Positions 33,290 to 45,256 of a stretch of 64,000 nt of DNA are shown in pieces. Both the position numbers and the translations under genes were made by a program. The notes under the pieces were generated by a model. It ran no database searches. It saw only the letters and a list, made by a program, of their open reading frames with translations, and was not told where the DNA came from. Positions within the stretch are counted from its first letter, which is position 1; every line of letters starts with the position of its first letter. Source of the stretch: Hippasteria phrygiana (Eukaryota; Echinodermata; Asteroidea; Valvatida; Goniasteridae); assembly GCA_037893225.1 (NCBI GenBank), contig JAZGUH010000140.1, forward strand, positions 496,001 through 560,000, read 5' to 3'.

Positions 33290-35330
33290 TTTAACAACAA
33301 TTGAACTTGATCAATCACTTTGAGTTCCGCATATGCGCATACACAAGACGTCTTTATATAAAAATATATTTCATGCGGCTATTTGTTTGCAGAGCCCAAC
33401 ATACCTGAACCTTTTCGTCTTAGATTCAATATTGTCACGTGCACGATGTAGAAACTGTGTTAATTCTAGTTAATGTGTTCAGAAAAAAGAAGACAGGAAC
33501 TACCACCACATTGGACTTGGTTCCAAGTCTGTGATCGTGGTTTTTGTCGGCCTGACATGATAGCCAATACAATCGCAGAATAGTGCCGGCAACAGCGCCC
33601 TCTTGCATCCCCTTGTGAGTTAACCTTAGATCGCGAGCCGCGATCTCGGACTTGAAATCAAGTCTACCACCACATAGAAGTAGGGTCAAGTCAATTCAGT
33701 TCACTCGTCGATAGTAAACAGAAAGATCTATACAGAACAAAAAGGGCGCTATTTGCTGCCTCCCAGAAATAGTTATTGTAACTCAATTGCATGGAGATTT
33801 CTGGTCAGGGTTGTTTACTTAATATATTCTAGAAAGATTTAATCATAGAAAAGACTTCAAATAGAGTATAAATAAGGGATGTCAGTGCTTACCTGTAAAA
33901 TAAGTTATGTGAGATGCATGACGACAGCAAAAGCTTTCGAAGATCGCGCTATCTACGTACGATTGAGAGTCTTAATTATGTAACTTGATCTTAACAGTAT
34001 GAATTGATGTACGTGAACTTTTTTCTGATTATAGCCAAACGAACATGTTGGTGTGTTGCAGTGATTTAACTTTCCGTCTGATATGAATCTGTTATTAAAT
34101 ATGACGCTTAACTTTGCTTTTTTCAGTTGTTCAGATTTTGTATACATTTTCCAGAGTTCATATCGTGCTGTGAGGAAACCTTAATGTATGCCAAAGTCTG
34201 TGTGTAGATCTTTTTCTTCCCTTTTCATCTCAGCTACAACCAAGTTTGATTTTTTACAAATTAAGTTTGCATTTCCGAAGGACATCGGGGGCATTAATTG
34301 TCACTGGTACCTTCACTAATACGAGACTTGTTTGAGATTTCAGAAGCAATGGTGGAGATTGAAACTGTTCAGTGGATGCCTACTAGTGAAATAAACTATG
34401 TGTACAGCAAAAACTAGAACTGTTCAGGCTATAAATTTGTCTCAGTCGTAAATCTCGAAAATCTGAAGATGAGGGCGTTCTTTGCGGAAAAATAATACAC
34501 AATACAGATCAGCGTCCTTTTATGTCAATCCGCCATTATTGACAATTTTACAGGAAATACACCCTCACATCTTTAGATCTATTTTATTCCTGTCAATGCC
34601 TAATGGAATTTGCAAATTTGGTTATTTGCAACGGAACTGGTGTGAATAGACGAATCCGATCTTCTTTATTACAGAGCATATCAAATATGACGTCATGGCA
34701 GCCATGTTGTAGGGCACACACATACAATAACACGTGCCGATATTATCAGATGCCTGTCCCACAGTATGACAGCCTGTTGTTGATACATGTACTATGGCGA
34801 CAGAGGTATTCGATACGGTCTATGGCCTGTAATAGTCCGACATGAGCAACCACAGAGTACCGAAGTGTGACGTCAGTTGGCGCGACAACTTGCTCTAAAC
34901 AAATGCAGATTTCGACTGTTCCTTTGTAAACAGCCAGTCTTGCAAACACATTGACACAAAATAACAAAAGTATTCTAGTTCCAAACTTGCATTAATGTCA
35001 TCACTTCGGTACTCTATTGCGTGTCAACCCCAAGCTTAGGCGACTGAATGCAACCAATGCTTACAGCCATACAAAACATTATACCTTACTATGTGAAGGG
35101 CCCTCTATCGATGGCCGCATTTATCCTTCCCTATAAAAACTTAGTAAGACTCTTCTATGGAAAGTTCATGGTTCGATCCTCCTATATGTTTTTTCAGTAT
35201 GCTGGACATTTTGATTTTGATTATTTAATTTAGTCCTTTTTTTATATGAGTATTTGTGCTAGGCCTTAAATAGAAACAAATATTAATATATGCAAATGTA
35301 TTCAAACGTCACCGTCGTCCTGTTTAACAT
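33290..35330. other. Intergenic; no gene or clear repeat recognised
   Basis: About 2 kb of A/T-rich sequence without family-like coding regions. Confidence 0.45.
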
Positions 35331-35339
35331 AAATGAATA

Positions 35340-35651
35340 ATAATTAGGCTTAAAACAATGGGGGATTAGGAAGTCTATTTGGGACAAAACAAACCTGAAA
35401 GTCTGAATGGGACAGCGTGTGCGGAAGTTAATCTGACCGGCCTAAATGAGACAAGATATGCACAAGTTGAATGTAAAACAAAGGGAAACCTGTAAGCCTA
35501 AATGACGCAGAGAATATGTACGACCTGATTAAAACAAAGGGGTGCCCCCACCCCCCCTCCGCCCCCCATCCGTACATGTGTTTGGTCAGCCCCTCGTTAT
35601 CTGACTATGTATTTGTTTATTTGTTTCCTCCTCCCCCCTCTCCTCCCGGAC

Positions 35652-35653
<2 letters not shown>
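35340..35653 (+). repeat. Left arm of a large inverted repeat (partner 39895-40075)
   Basis: The text GGGAAACCTGTAAGC…ATGTACGAC…GATTAAAACA…CCCCCATCCGTACAT…GTTATCTGACTATG…TTTGTTTATTTGTTTCCTCC reappears reversed and complemented at 39895-40075. It flanks the LINE/hAT block on the left. Confidence 0.75.

Positions 35654-35722
<69 letters not shown>
35654..35722 (+). repeat. (CAT)23 microsatellite, 3' tail of the minus-strand LINE
   Basis: Twenty-three CAT units are directly followed by LINE sequence (GTCTCTTGCCCTCCGGCGTG). On the LINE's strand this is an (ATG)n tail. Confidence 0.85.
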
Positions 35723-35750
35723 GTCTCTTGCCCTCCGGCGTGGAGGCCAC

Positions 35751-37969
35751 CAGTGCTGTAGTCGAGTCCACCCAAACCGAGTCCGAGTCCGAGTCCGAGT
35801 CCTTGGGTTCGAGTCCGAGTCCGAGTCCGAGTCCCTGGGGTTCGAGTCCGAGTCCGAGTCCGAGTCCTTGTGTCCGAGTCCGAGTCCGAGTCCGAGTCCT
35901 TTTGTGAATCTCAAGTACATGTACAGTGTTCTCGTTGACACCGAGACAGTACACAAATACTACACAGCATGGTCAAAAAGGGTATTTACGGTAATAAGAG
36001 GCTTAGAGAGGCTTTTAACACTTATGCGCCTATCAATTGCTTCCCCCACCCCTCCCTCCCCCAGGCTGCCCCACCCAAGATGTGGGGATTGTCACTTTTG
36101 AAGTGACTAAATCCCCACCCCTGGGGCAAAATTTTAGTGACAATCCCCGACATATATGGGTGGGGCACCCCCACATCATGGTTTTAACTTCTGATGATGG
36201 GGAAACAATGGCAAAATGAGTGACTAAAATCCAAACCCTGGGGCTTGAAAAACGTGACCAACCCCCCACATACACTGTTAAAACGCTGTTTAAAAAGTTG
36301 TTTAAACAAGTTAAACAACCAGGTTGTTCATGTGCCCTGCTTAAACAACTGTATTGGTTGTTTAAGCAGGGCACGTGAACAACCCAGGTTGTTTAAAAAG
36401 TTTAAACAGCGTTTTAACAGTGTAAGACCTGGGGCAGCCCGGGGAGAGGGGTGGGGGAAGCAATTGATAGGCGCATTATTGAATTACATTTAAATATAAC
36501 CTATAAATAAAGTCCATACATGACATACATATGTATGTGAATTGGGGCACATAAACACCTGCAAATACTGTCTACTCAAGCGAAAAATCCCTTAAACAAA
36601 TTGGATTTGCACAGTAGTTTGAGAAACTTCAAAGGAACCTTGCCGTGACACAACCTTGTGAAATTACTTTCAGCCATTATTATTTGAGATTATAAAGAAA
36701 AACTAATGGGCTTTGTGATGATACTGAACTATCCCAGTACCTTATTCCAATTTGAAAATATGACGTCAAAGAAATAACACCTACTGTTCAAAAAGCTTTG
36801 AACAAAAATCACGCATTGCATGTGCCTCTAACGTCACCATAAAAACGTCGATTTTTTCAACTTTATCTGTCTTTTTTCCAAACCAAAATTGCCCCTTGAG
36901 ATTTCATTATACTGAAAAATACAAAAATGTATTCAACCAGATTTGTTTTACTTCAACCAATGATTAGTTTGATTAATCAAAAACTGTTCTTGGGGAACAT
37001 TCCTCTTTAGCAGGGCTGTAGTCGAGTCCCGATGTGAGTCTGATGACAAGTAGTAGGTAAGGTCAAACTTTAGCTTTTTAACATAATGTTGCAATGATTT
37101 TTTATTTAAATTGTAATACACGAACTATTTTAGCAGACAAAACAAAATATGAGAATGTTTCTATAGTGCAGAAATTTAAATAAGTATACTTCACAATTTT
37201 GAAATGTAGAAGATTAATGATGTCATCAGTTGGGAAGTATTGCTAGTACAAGCCTACTAGCGCGAAATATATTTTTGTGAATGAATCACTTTCGGCCAAT
37301 CAAAACGTGTACCGCGCACTACATTACAACCGGTATTCCGTCTTCCGTATTCGCAAGTAATGGACGTCGAGCACCAGCCACATGACGTTGCGGCTCGACT
37401 GACAACTACACGGACACCGCGCCTTCGTGCATGCATGCAGCGCATTCGATCGCACACGCACGTACGTATAGAGCGAGCAAACGGCGAATTCATGCCATGT
37501 TTAATCCGGTACAGTCTCTGCGCGTCGCTGTTGGACCGACGTCTCTTCAGGCAAACCGTCCATACCTCACGTACTGAGCTCGTATACGTGTACTTAACCT
37601 CGTCCCCAGGGTCTACTTTCATCCTCGTTCTGGAAGTGTATTGCTCGAACACTATGGGGACGAGGTTGACGCGTACTGTACTGCCGAACTAAGTACATGT
37701 GTGTGCAGGCTACTGACGGGATTTGCGAACTAAACACTCCGACTTCGTTACAACATTGCGGTAAAATTTAAGGTAAAAATCGGCTTTTTTGGGCCGGACT
37801 CGGGCCGAGTCCTCGAGCTGGTGGAGTCCTTATTGTCCGAGTCCGAGTCCGAGTCCGAGTCCGAGTCCGAGTCCTGACTGTCCGAGTCCGAGTCCGAGTC
37901 CGAGTCCTTGAAAATCGGGACTCGAGTCCGGACTCGAGTCCGAGTCCGGACTCGAGTCCTCCAGCACTG
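35751..37969. mobile_element. hAT-type non-autonomous element with GAGTCC arrays, 8-bp TSD
   Basis: The left end is CAGTGCTGTAGTCGAGTCC and the right end inverse is CAGTGCTGGAGGACTCGAG. An 8-bp duplication GAGGCCAC flanks it (35743-35750, 37970-37977) inside LINE sequence. CAGxGxTG termini plus an 8-bp TSD are classic hAT traits. Just inside both ends are long (GAGTCC)n arrays (35776-35905, 37836-37960). There is no transposase. The interior holds nested palindromes and a third hAT-like end at 37013. Confidence 0.85.
36024..36477. repeat. Nested palindromes inside the hAT element
   Basis: Outer arms ATGCGCCTATCAATTGCTTC (36024-36043) and their inverse (36458-36477) enclose a hairpin at 36271-36424 with ends CACTGTTAAAACGCTG, next to TA dinucleotides. 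A GGGGATTG/CAATCCCC hairpin lies at 36080-36150. It looks like a MITE inserted into another foldback element. Confidence 0.75.
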
Positions 37970-39235
37970 GAGGCCACACGTGCAATGTGCTTGCGCCAGA
38001 GTTCTTTGTTCTGGGCGGCAGTTGTTGCTGTTCCAAGGTCAAGTCCTAGCTGGTTAAGATCTCTTGTGACAGTGTCTAACCAGCGAGTCCGAGGTTTTCC
38101 GATAGGACGTTTCCAGCCTGCTGACTTTGGGTCAAAGTCTAGGATGATCCTTGTTGGGTGATTCGGGGGGAGTCGGTGTAGGTGTCCAAACCAACGAAGT
38201 CGGCGCTGTGAAAGAGTGTTCAGTATAATGAGGCTGCTGAGTTATTTGTCGCATATCCTCGTTTGTTGTATGGCTGTCCCATCTGATGCTTTCTATGGTT
38301 CTTAGGGCTCTCGCTTTAAAGTCGGTGAGTCTACGAGCCTGGGTCTTAGGAAGGGCCCATGTTTCAGCTCCATACAACAATACTGGCAACACGCTAGCAT
38401 TGTAATTGCGCAACTTTGTCTGCATGGCGACTGATGTTGCGATGGCGCCAGAGAGGTTTTCAGAGGGACTTCATAACTCCTGCAGCCAGGCCCCTTCGTC
38501 TACTAATCTCGGTGAGGATTTCGCCAGTGGCACTTACTGTGAACCTATAGGTACACAAAGGTTTGCACAAACTCGACATCTTGGTTGTTGATGTGGATTG
38601 GAGGTGGAATGGGTCGCTCACCAACATACACGAGTTTGGTCTTTGGCCAGCTGACATCTAAGCCAAGTTTGGAGGCCTCTGTGGAGAAAATGGAGAGGGC
38701 GGTGTGGATGTCCTCAACACTGGTTGCGAGCAGGGTTGCATCATCCGCAAATTCCAGATCTGTGAGGCTATATTCATTCAGGGTGACACCAGGAATACGC
38801 GAGGCCACAATATACATCAGATGGTCGATGATGACATTGAAGAGGTCAGGTGCTGCGACGCAACGCTGGCGAACTCCGGAATTTATACGGAGGACTAGTC
38901 GGTGTCTCTGTTGTTGACTGACACAGCTCTCTGAGTTGTCGTAGATGACAGCAAAGAGGTTGACGTGTTTCTGGGGTAATCCGGTTCCCTGCAGTGCAAG
39001 CCATAAGCTAGAGCGATCAACCGACTCAAAAGCCGCTTTTAGGTCAACAAAAGCAATAACCAGGTCGCGGTGGTTGCGAAATTAACGGGCCTTCTCAATA
39101 AGAAGACGGGTGGCTGATGTGTGATCCATGGTTGATCTGTTTGGCATGAATCCCACTTGCTGCGGACGGCGATGGGCTCTGATAGCTCTCTCCAAACGAA
39201 TTCTGGTGAAAAGTTTCCCTGGGATCGACAATAGG

Positions 39236-39894
39236 TTCCGTATTGTCGTAAGGTTCCGTATGTGAGGGTTTTATTGTTGATAAAACAGTCAGTAACATAC
39301 AATGACCATAAAGAAATGGTCAGGGGTATGAACAAACAAGCGTATGGCCTTATAGATATGGAATGGAATATGGTATGGAAGCCGGGATGCCTTTCCCTCA
39401 AGATACGCACTACATCCCACCAGTACCTGCCGTGAAATGCCTCCCGCTGCCGGCCCCACTTCAGCGGTGCGTCAGGACGGGTTTCCTCTATTGATGAAAC
39501 CCTCCACTCAACCGGCCCTTTTCAGGGCCAACACATTTTCAAAAAAGGAGACAAGTTATTTCATAGTTGTAAGTCTCTCTATAATTGTTTTACCATTTTT
39601 TGTAATGTTTTTTATTTATCATTTACAACAACCCTCCGTCAAACCCCCATCCTACAACTTGTCAATGCTGATAAGATATTTGTTTGCAAATTTAGTAAAC
39701 AGCACAGTCTATAGAACCAAGTTTTGTTTGGTTTTGCTTTTTGGTCCTTTTTGGTTGGAGAGAATAATTTCTTTGAATTTACTTATTACATTTTAACAAT
39801 TTACTTTCAAGAATTAATATCCTCGTTTTTAATCGTAAAAAAATACACATCGTTGAGATAAAAGGAAAATTGTATAATATATGCCAAACTATAA
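39236..39894. other. Intergenic/repeat remnant between the LINE and the right foldback arm
   Basis: 39300-39540 contains a G/C-rich relic (CATACC/GGTATG words, CACTTCAGCGGTGCGTCAGG). Its origin is not recognised. No gene. Confidence 0.4.
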
Positions 39895-40075
39895 TACAAC
39901 AAGAAGTCCGGGGGGAGGAGGAGGAAACAAATAAACAAATGCATAGTCAGATAACGGGCCAGAGGGGCTGACCGAACATATGTACGGATGGGGGAGGGGG
40001 GGGGGGCATACCTCTGTTTTAATCAGCCGTCGTACATATCCTGTCTCATTTAAGCTTACAGGTTTCCCCGCTTTA
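39895..40075 (-). repeat. Right arm of the large inverted repeat (partner 35340-35653)
   Basis: Complement of the left arm (AAGTCCGGGGGGAGG…CATAGTCAGATAACGGGCC…GTACGGATGGGGG). Confidence 0.75.
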
Positions 40076-40659
40076 TATAATGTAATGTAAAGGGGTGGAC
40101 GAATAAATATAAGTTCGTTATGTTAAAGACTATATAGGTAGGTAAATGATGGAAAAGCAAATTTTATAAAATCGGGTGAAGATTGAACAAGGAATAGAAG
40201 CTTCGAATTTCATTCTAAATCAATTTCAGGCATGGCTCATTTGATTGACAGTTATGAACAACTAACCCTAAATTGGATTTGGTGCAGATGTAATTACACT
40301 AAAAGTGAAATAGAATGGTCAGTATTTGAATTTCGCCTTCTAAAAGCGATAAAAGAGTCGTGTAAATGAATCCGATTGGACATAAACGAAAGGTTCTGCA
40401 CAAACAATTGATTGAACTAATATGGAATCGAACGCTCTGGTAGCGAAAATGAAACGCGTGTTTCCGTCGATTCTCAAAATCTCGGCGGAATTGAATTAAC
40501 TTTGTATGCAAACGAATGAAAAATGTCAGAGGACGAAAACGGATATAGGTCAGGTGGACGGACGGTATGACGTAGTAGGTGATTCAAAGAATTTTCCTGA
40601 AGTGTCAGCGGTATAAACTAGGGGAATGAAAATAGACGAAAACACCAACTTATTTTATA

Positions 40660-42130
40660 GCCAACATTTTTATATCGGTGCATTGAGCAATACCGCTTCA
40701 CAAAGTACAATGGAAATTCGGCTACTTGTGTTTAGACATGTCCTTTCGGTTAACATTTTAGGGGGAAAAGAGAAAATTTGCAAACCAAAACGTTTAGACC
40801 AGAAAGTAACTACGGGGGAGTAAAGCAAACCCCTTAGCCGATATACAGTGCCCCTCCCCTACCCACATTCAAGATTGCGTTATGCAGTAAATGTTTCGCC
40901 ACTGTATTTCCTCAGGAAAATTGATGTAAACCCCTAGTGCCCTCTATCTTAATCTTCGAATTTGACTTTAGGCACACCGCGGGTTGAGACATCCCTTTGA
41001 GGGTTTAACAAAACGAAGTCTATTACCTGTTTATAACAAACAGATATCTGGAGACAAGTTGAATGTAGACATGAAAAGAGCAATTGACGCTGTTCAAATT
41101 CACCAAGAATAGCCATGCAATTTAACTCAATTTGTCAATAAACCAAATAGCTTTTCCACAATCCCATTTCACTTCATCTACAATTCCATCAAGTGATTCA
41201 ATAGGTGTGGCTCGCCAAATCTGTCAGATTTGGCTAGAAGCAAATTTTACAATCAGATTAGCGCGAACCGTTTGAATCTTGATCAAAATCGTCATGTCCA
41301 ATTCTGATCATTATTCAAATTAATGCCACACAAGCGCAGTCACATCTGTCGTGCATTTAAAAAGAATGGCACCCAGCTGATGAATACACAAAATTAATAG
41401 CATTTATGCTTTCTATAGCTTTTCGTTGCTTGTACAGTTGACAATTAAAATTCACTACTGGTCTGACTACCCAAAGTTCCTCTTTAAAATATCAAAGGAC
41501 AAGTTATCACCCGGAAACCAAACGTATAGTAGGACGGATGGAAGGACGTTCCTACGTTGCACGTGATAGCAATACCCATCTAGTCTCAACGGTTGAGGGG
41601 TAAAAGAAGAAAAAACGCAAAAATTTTGTTTTATTGCATGACGTCTTTAAATCAGTGCATTGAGCAATACCGCTTCACAGACAAGTACAATAAAATCTCA
41701 GTTGGTATTTTCTTCTAACAAACGGGGAAAATCTAACGTTTAGACCAGTACAGTATTAAACTTAGTTGGAGTAAAGGCACACCCTCTGCCGATGCCGGTG
41801 TTCCTCCCCCTCTCCCCCATTTTTACAATAAAAAGAGACATTAGCGACGAATTAAATGTAGATATGAAAACAAATTCCCTGCTCGCGTTGTTCACTAATT
41901 TCTTGCAACTGAAATAGCCGTTCAGTTTAACTCACGACTATAGCATTTGGTGGCAAAATTCGTCAAATTTGGCTTAGACTACAAGTATATTTTACACAGC
42001 ATAAATCATGTTATAGTGCGAAATATTTGAACCCTGTTTAAAATCGTCATACAGTTGGATGAATAATTGTTCATTCTAATTAATTTTATTAGCGTGGCGC
42101 ACTCACGTGTTTTGCAACAAAAAGGAATGT
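40660..42130 (+). repeat. Tandem duplication, period about 0.98 kb
   Basis: GTGCATTGAGCAATACCGCT occurs at 40678 and again at 41655 (with ATACCGCTTCACA). The following text keeps its order: AACGTTTAGACC, GGAGTAAAG, the CTCCCC run, AATGTAGA-ATGAAAA, and AAATCGTCAT at 41286 and 42044. The copies have diverged by many small changes. No coding region. Confidence 0.75.
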
Positions 42131-42169
42131 GCCCCCAACTTAAAAAAATACACACAAATATATAAATTG

Positions 42170-42513
42170 TCCACACATTTTTTATTTATTTATTTATTTA
42201 TTACATTTCTTTACCCAGGGTATGCCCAAACAGTTTAAAACTGGTTTCCATTGGGGCCCTGCATATTATTAGTTAAAACTGAATATTTACACATTCATAC
42301 AAAATATTTAAACAAATACAATAATGTTTACACAAATAAATCAATTTTCTGTTAACTTTTCAACTCTCAAGCCTATTCCTGATATACGGGATGGGCGAAA
42401 AACCCGCGAAAAAACCTTCAAGGGTGAAAAACAAGGGGAAATTCTAATCCGGCTCCAAAGTATTTTGGCAACCAAGTTTATAACTCCGCAGATCAGCGTA
42501 AATGACAGAAATA
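42170..42513 (-). mobile_element. 3'UTR of the SGNH-type LINE
   Basis: TTTATTTATTTATTTATTAC lies at the terminus, with GCCCAAACAGTTTAAAACTGG and CATTGGGGCCCTGC downstream of ORF2. The same 3'UTR is in the copy at 10310-10660. Confidence 0.75.
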
Positions 42514-43431
42514 TCACTGATAGATGGCTTTACGTAGCTCCGATTTAAATGTACTTAAGGAGTTTATGGTTCTCATTTGTTCAGGCAGATTATTCCATAT
42601 ACTGGCACCACTCACAGCGAAACTTGTCACGTAGCATTCCTTTTTGGCGAAAGGAACTTTCAGTGCCATTTGGGTCGATTGTCGTGTTTCACGAATCACT
42701 GTAAGTGGTGTGAACAGATTTGTCATGTACAAAGGAGTCATTTTGTTAAGGCTTTTGAAAACAAAGATAGCCTTTTTGGACTGAACTCTTTCTTTAAAAG
42801 GAATCCAATTTAGTCTGGCAAACATATCAGCTGAGGGGGTGAGGGAGGTACATTTAAGGATTATCCGTGCGGCTCTTTTTAGACATTTGTTGAGGGTATT
42901 GTCGTGAGATATGTACCTTCCTCCCCACACCGTACAACAATACTCTAAAGATGGCATAACTAAACTTACAAAGAGTGTGTGCAGGCTGCTTTGGGGAACG
43001 TAATCACGAATTCTGTTTAACACACCCAATTTAGACGAAACAGTCTTCCTTACGTATTCAACATGTGTAGCCCAACTTAATGTTTCATCAACAACTACAC
43101 CCAAGCATTTACAATATTTCACTTTTTCGATAGAAATAGAACTAATAAGCACAGGCTGTCTTTGTTTACACTTAATTTCAACCCATATGCACTCGACATC
43201 ATCTGTTTCAAGATCCTCACGACGAGTGAAAGTTAAATTGTTTCGGATGTACATGGCAACCCCACCACCATGTCGGTTCCTGTCTTTTCTGACAATGGAA
43301 AAATTTGGTAATGTGATTTCATCGTCGGAGATTGAGGCATTGCAGAAAGTTTCATTTAGACAGATGATATCGAATGGATTTGTAGACATTACATTTTTGA
43401 ATTGGTCAAATTTGTTTATTAAACTTCTCAC
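42514..43431 (-). pseudogene. LINE ORF2 with the reverse-transcriptase core deleted
   Basis: Residues 1-98 are an AP-endonuclease-like piece (DIICLNET with the catalytic Glu; NRHGGGVAMYI). Residues from about 101 onwards are the segment that normally follows the RT core (VKYCKCLGVVVDETLSWATHV…SLVMPSLEYCCTVWGG…FKSELRKAIYQ). The palm motifs, including the FADD box, are missing, and the joint lies around residues 95-102 with no stop or shift. The frame is otherwise intact for 305 codons, so this copy is an internal-deletion derivative that needs another element to move. Confidence 0.85.
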
Positions 43432-43489
43432 ATGATGGGCGAAAAGAATCCTCCGGAGCTTCGGTTGTAGATAACGCCATCTGTTAAGT

Positions 43490-44401
43490 CTATCGTAGAT
43501 TTTTGCCTTGTGGATTGAGCAGCTCTCTGACCGTTTTTAGGTATTGGTTCCATTCCTGGCCTCGATAGTGTGTCTGGGTTAGTGGCTGACGGAGATGGGT
43601 TGGATGCTGTTTTTGATACGGGTGTGGGTAGTACTGATTTGCCATTTGAAAACCCGTCGGGACATCACGATTCGCTGCAGCCCGCTCCTTCACGACATCA
43701 GAGTACAAGGTCTTGCCGAACGGGGTCCTCTGGTGTGTGATGCGGCTAGCAGTGGTCTTATGCGGTCCTGCGACGTGTTGGATAATGTTCATGGCAAGTA
43801 GACGCACTCCTGTCGAGTTGAGGTGCACGCCATCCGACACAAGGTGATTTGGGTTTATGTTGCCATTGTCAATGAAGCCCCAGTTAATTTGTCTTGCTAT
43901 TGACCTAAGCAGATTATTAGAGTCATCTACCTTCTTGCGTTTTGGCACTGTTTGGTTTTTGCGATGTATAATCGACGAGATTGTTACTGATCTTGGTTGT
44001 AGTGATTCACCAAGGGAAGTGATCTTTGCAGCAATAGTCTCTGGGTTGTCAGAAGTATTATTGGTCCCAACATGAAGGATTACTCCAGAGACGTCGTGCT
44101 TGGCCGACAGCTGTATGGCGTTAGGGGCAAGATCTTCGATTTTTGCTCCACGCATGGTATGGCACATCACTTTCTTTTGCCTGCTCAATCTCCTGGGTTG
44201 TAGCCGTTTGATCATTGAGTCACCGATTATTAGGATATCTGCATGGTTGTGTTCGCTAGGTGTGGGTGGCCGATTTTTCATGGTAGGTGTCGGTTTCTGC
44301 TTTGTAGTGGTCAGTTTCTTGTGCTTTTCCCGGTATTGTTCGAGCTGCTCTTGAAAAGAGGCCTTGCTTTTCGCTGTATGTTGTTGATAATTAAAAATCA
44401 A
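43490..44401 (-). CDS. LINE ORF1 with an SGNH/GDSL esterase domain
   Basis: A 303-residue protein. It has a charged, helix-forming start (residues 12-30) and then an SGNH hydrolase fold. Block I is LIIGDSMIKRL with Ser62. Block III is HVGTNN (residues 110-115) with Asn. Block V is DGVHL with Asp190 and His193. The set Ser-Asn-Asp/His is complete, so the esterase could be active. Esterase-type ORF1 proteins are known in some CR1/L2-clade LINEs, where they bind RNA and probably membranes or lipids. It lies 58 bp upstream of ORF2 on the same strand. No stop disrupts it, which is unusual for a dead copy and suggests recent insertion. As a host gene it would be less plausible, given the adjacent ORF2 and 3'UTR. 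Confidence 0.85.
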   Translation of the reverse strand: MIFNYQQHTAKSKASFQEQLEQYREKHKKLTTTKQKPTPTMKNRPPTPSEHNHADILIIGDSMIKRLQPRRLSRQKKVMCHTMRGAKIEDLAPNAIQLSAKHDVSGVILHVGTNNTSDNPETIAAKITSLGESLQPRSVTISSIIHRKNQTVPKRKKVDDSNNLLRSIARQINWGFIDNGNINPNHLVSDGVHLNSTGVRLLAMNIIQHVAGPHKTTASRITHQRTPFGKTLYSDVVKERAAANRDVPTGFQMANQYYPHPYQKQHPTHLRQPLTQTHYRGQEWNQYLKTVRELLNPQGKNLR

Positions 44402-45256
44402 TGACGATCTAGCTATTGTGACATTGCACGATGTGCTTAAAACTCTGTTTCCTGTAGCACGTCCATGGTCGACCCTCAGTTTTCATGTTTCCTCCCTTTT
44501 AGGATAGAAGAACTCAATGTAAAACTATAGTTCTTTGCTTAAAATCGATATAACCCTTCCCCTGAATTTGGCGCCAATCAAAACATGCATTTAAAATCAT
44601 AAGTAAAAAAAAACTGATGAAAAACGACATTTAAAGTGATGATCGTGTTAAGCTCCACGAAGGACAAACGCAACATGAAACAGGTCATGGTGTGGTTTTA
44701 CATAACTTTATACTCACAGCAGTAGCAATTTGATAATTCGTAATAATCGCCCGTAATGATTCCATTAACTGTACATGTGAAGAGCACTAAATATTTCTTT
44801 TTAAGTCCAAAAATATCCTATCGTCGAACCTGAATCATAAAAAATTGACGTTTCCCATTAAAAAAATACAGTCGCTACCGTAATAACTGATGTGCGTTTT
44901 GAGTGGGCTTGCCTGCGCTATCCTAGACAAATTACGACGATGTACTGCGATGCATGGATTCTGTACGTTTTGTACCCTGTACCTTCGTCACGGAAGCTTA
45001 CAGTACCCAGCATGCAGTGCCAGACTATACTACACCAGGCACAACGTCTACAATGCACCTATTTATAATATTCGAGATTTTTGGATATGCAAATGATCCA
45101 GTAAGGCGAGAGAGTGGCCAGTGGTGCCATAAGGCTCGATCGCCATGGGGACAGTTGACAGTCGAACAAAATAAATTACAAATTTGCCACCCCGACCCTA
45201 AACCTGGATATACCACCGGAGTGTAACTGGACATTTTGAGGGTTGAGAACAACGAT
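44402..45256. other. LINE 5' region and gene B 3' flank; no further gene recognised
   Basis: The LINE's 5' end is not defined. Downstream of the gene B stop (45257) no clear AATAAA lies close on the minus strand; an ACATTTTGAGGG-type A/T-poor stretch follows. Confidence 0.4.

Larger units (their letters stand above)
35723..39235 (-). mobile_element. LINE, RTE/CR1-like reverse transcriptase remnant (split by a hAT element)
   Basis: Minus-strand frames carry RT landmarks in order. About 39000-39110 encodes DHTSATRLLIEKAR and FVDLKAAFESVDRSSLW. 38830-38900 encodes SGVRQRC. 38700-38817 encodes LEFADDATLLA, which holds the catalytic FADD. 38300-38425 encodes VLLYGAETWAL. It ends at 35723-35750 with the (ATG)n tail, and the 2.2-kb hAT-type insert separates its last bases. 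Stops and shifts make it inactive. Confidence 0.8.

Noticed and set aside
35516..35956. Poly-His, poly-Ile, poly-Asp and poly-Met proteins
   Set aside because: These are the frames of a (CAT)23 microsatellite and the neighbouring GAGTCC array.
37257..37692. Overlapping frames of 110-131 residues within the hAT element
   Set aside because: CpG-rich sequence open on both strands, no hAT transposase motifs, inside a non-autonomous element.
37768..38042. Proteins rich in RT or DS dipeptides
   Set aside because: Translations of GAGTCC hexamer arrays at the hAT end.
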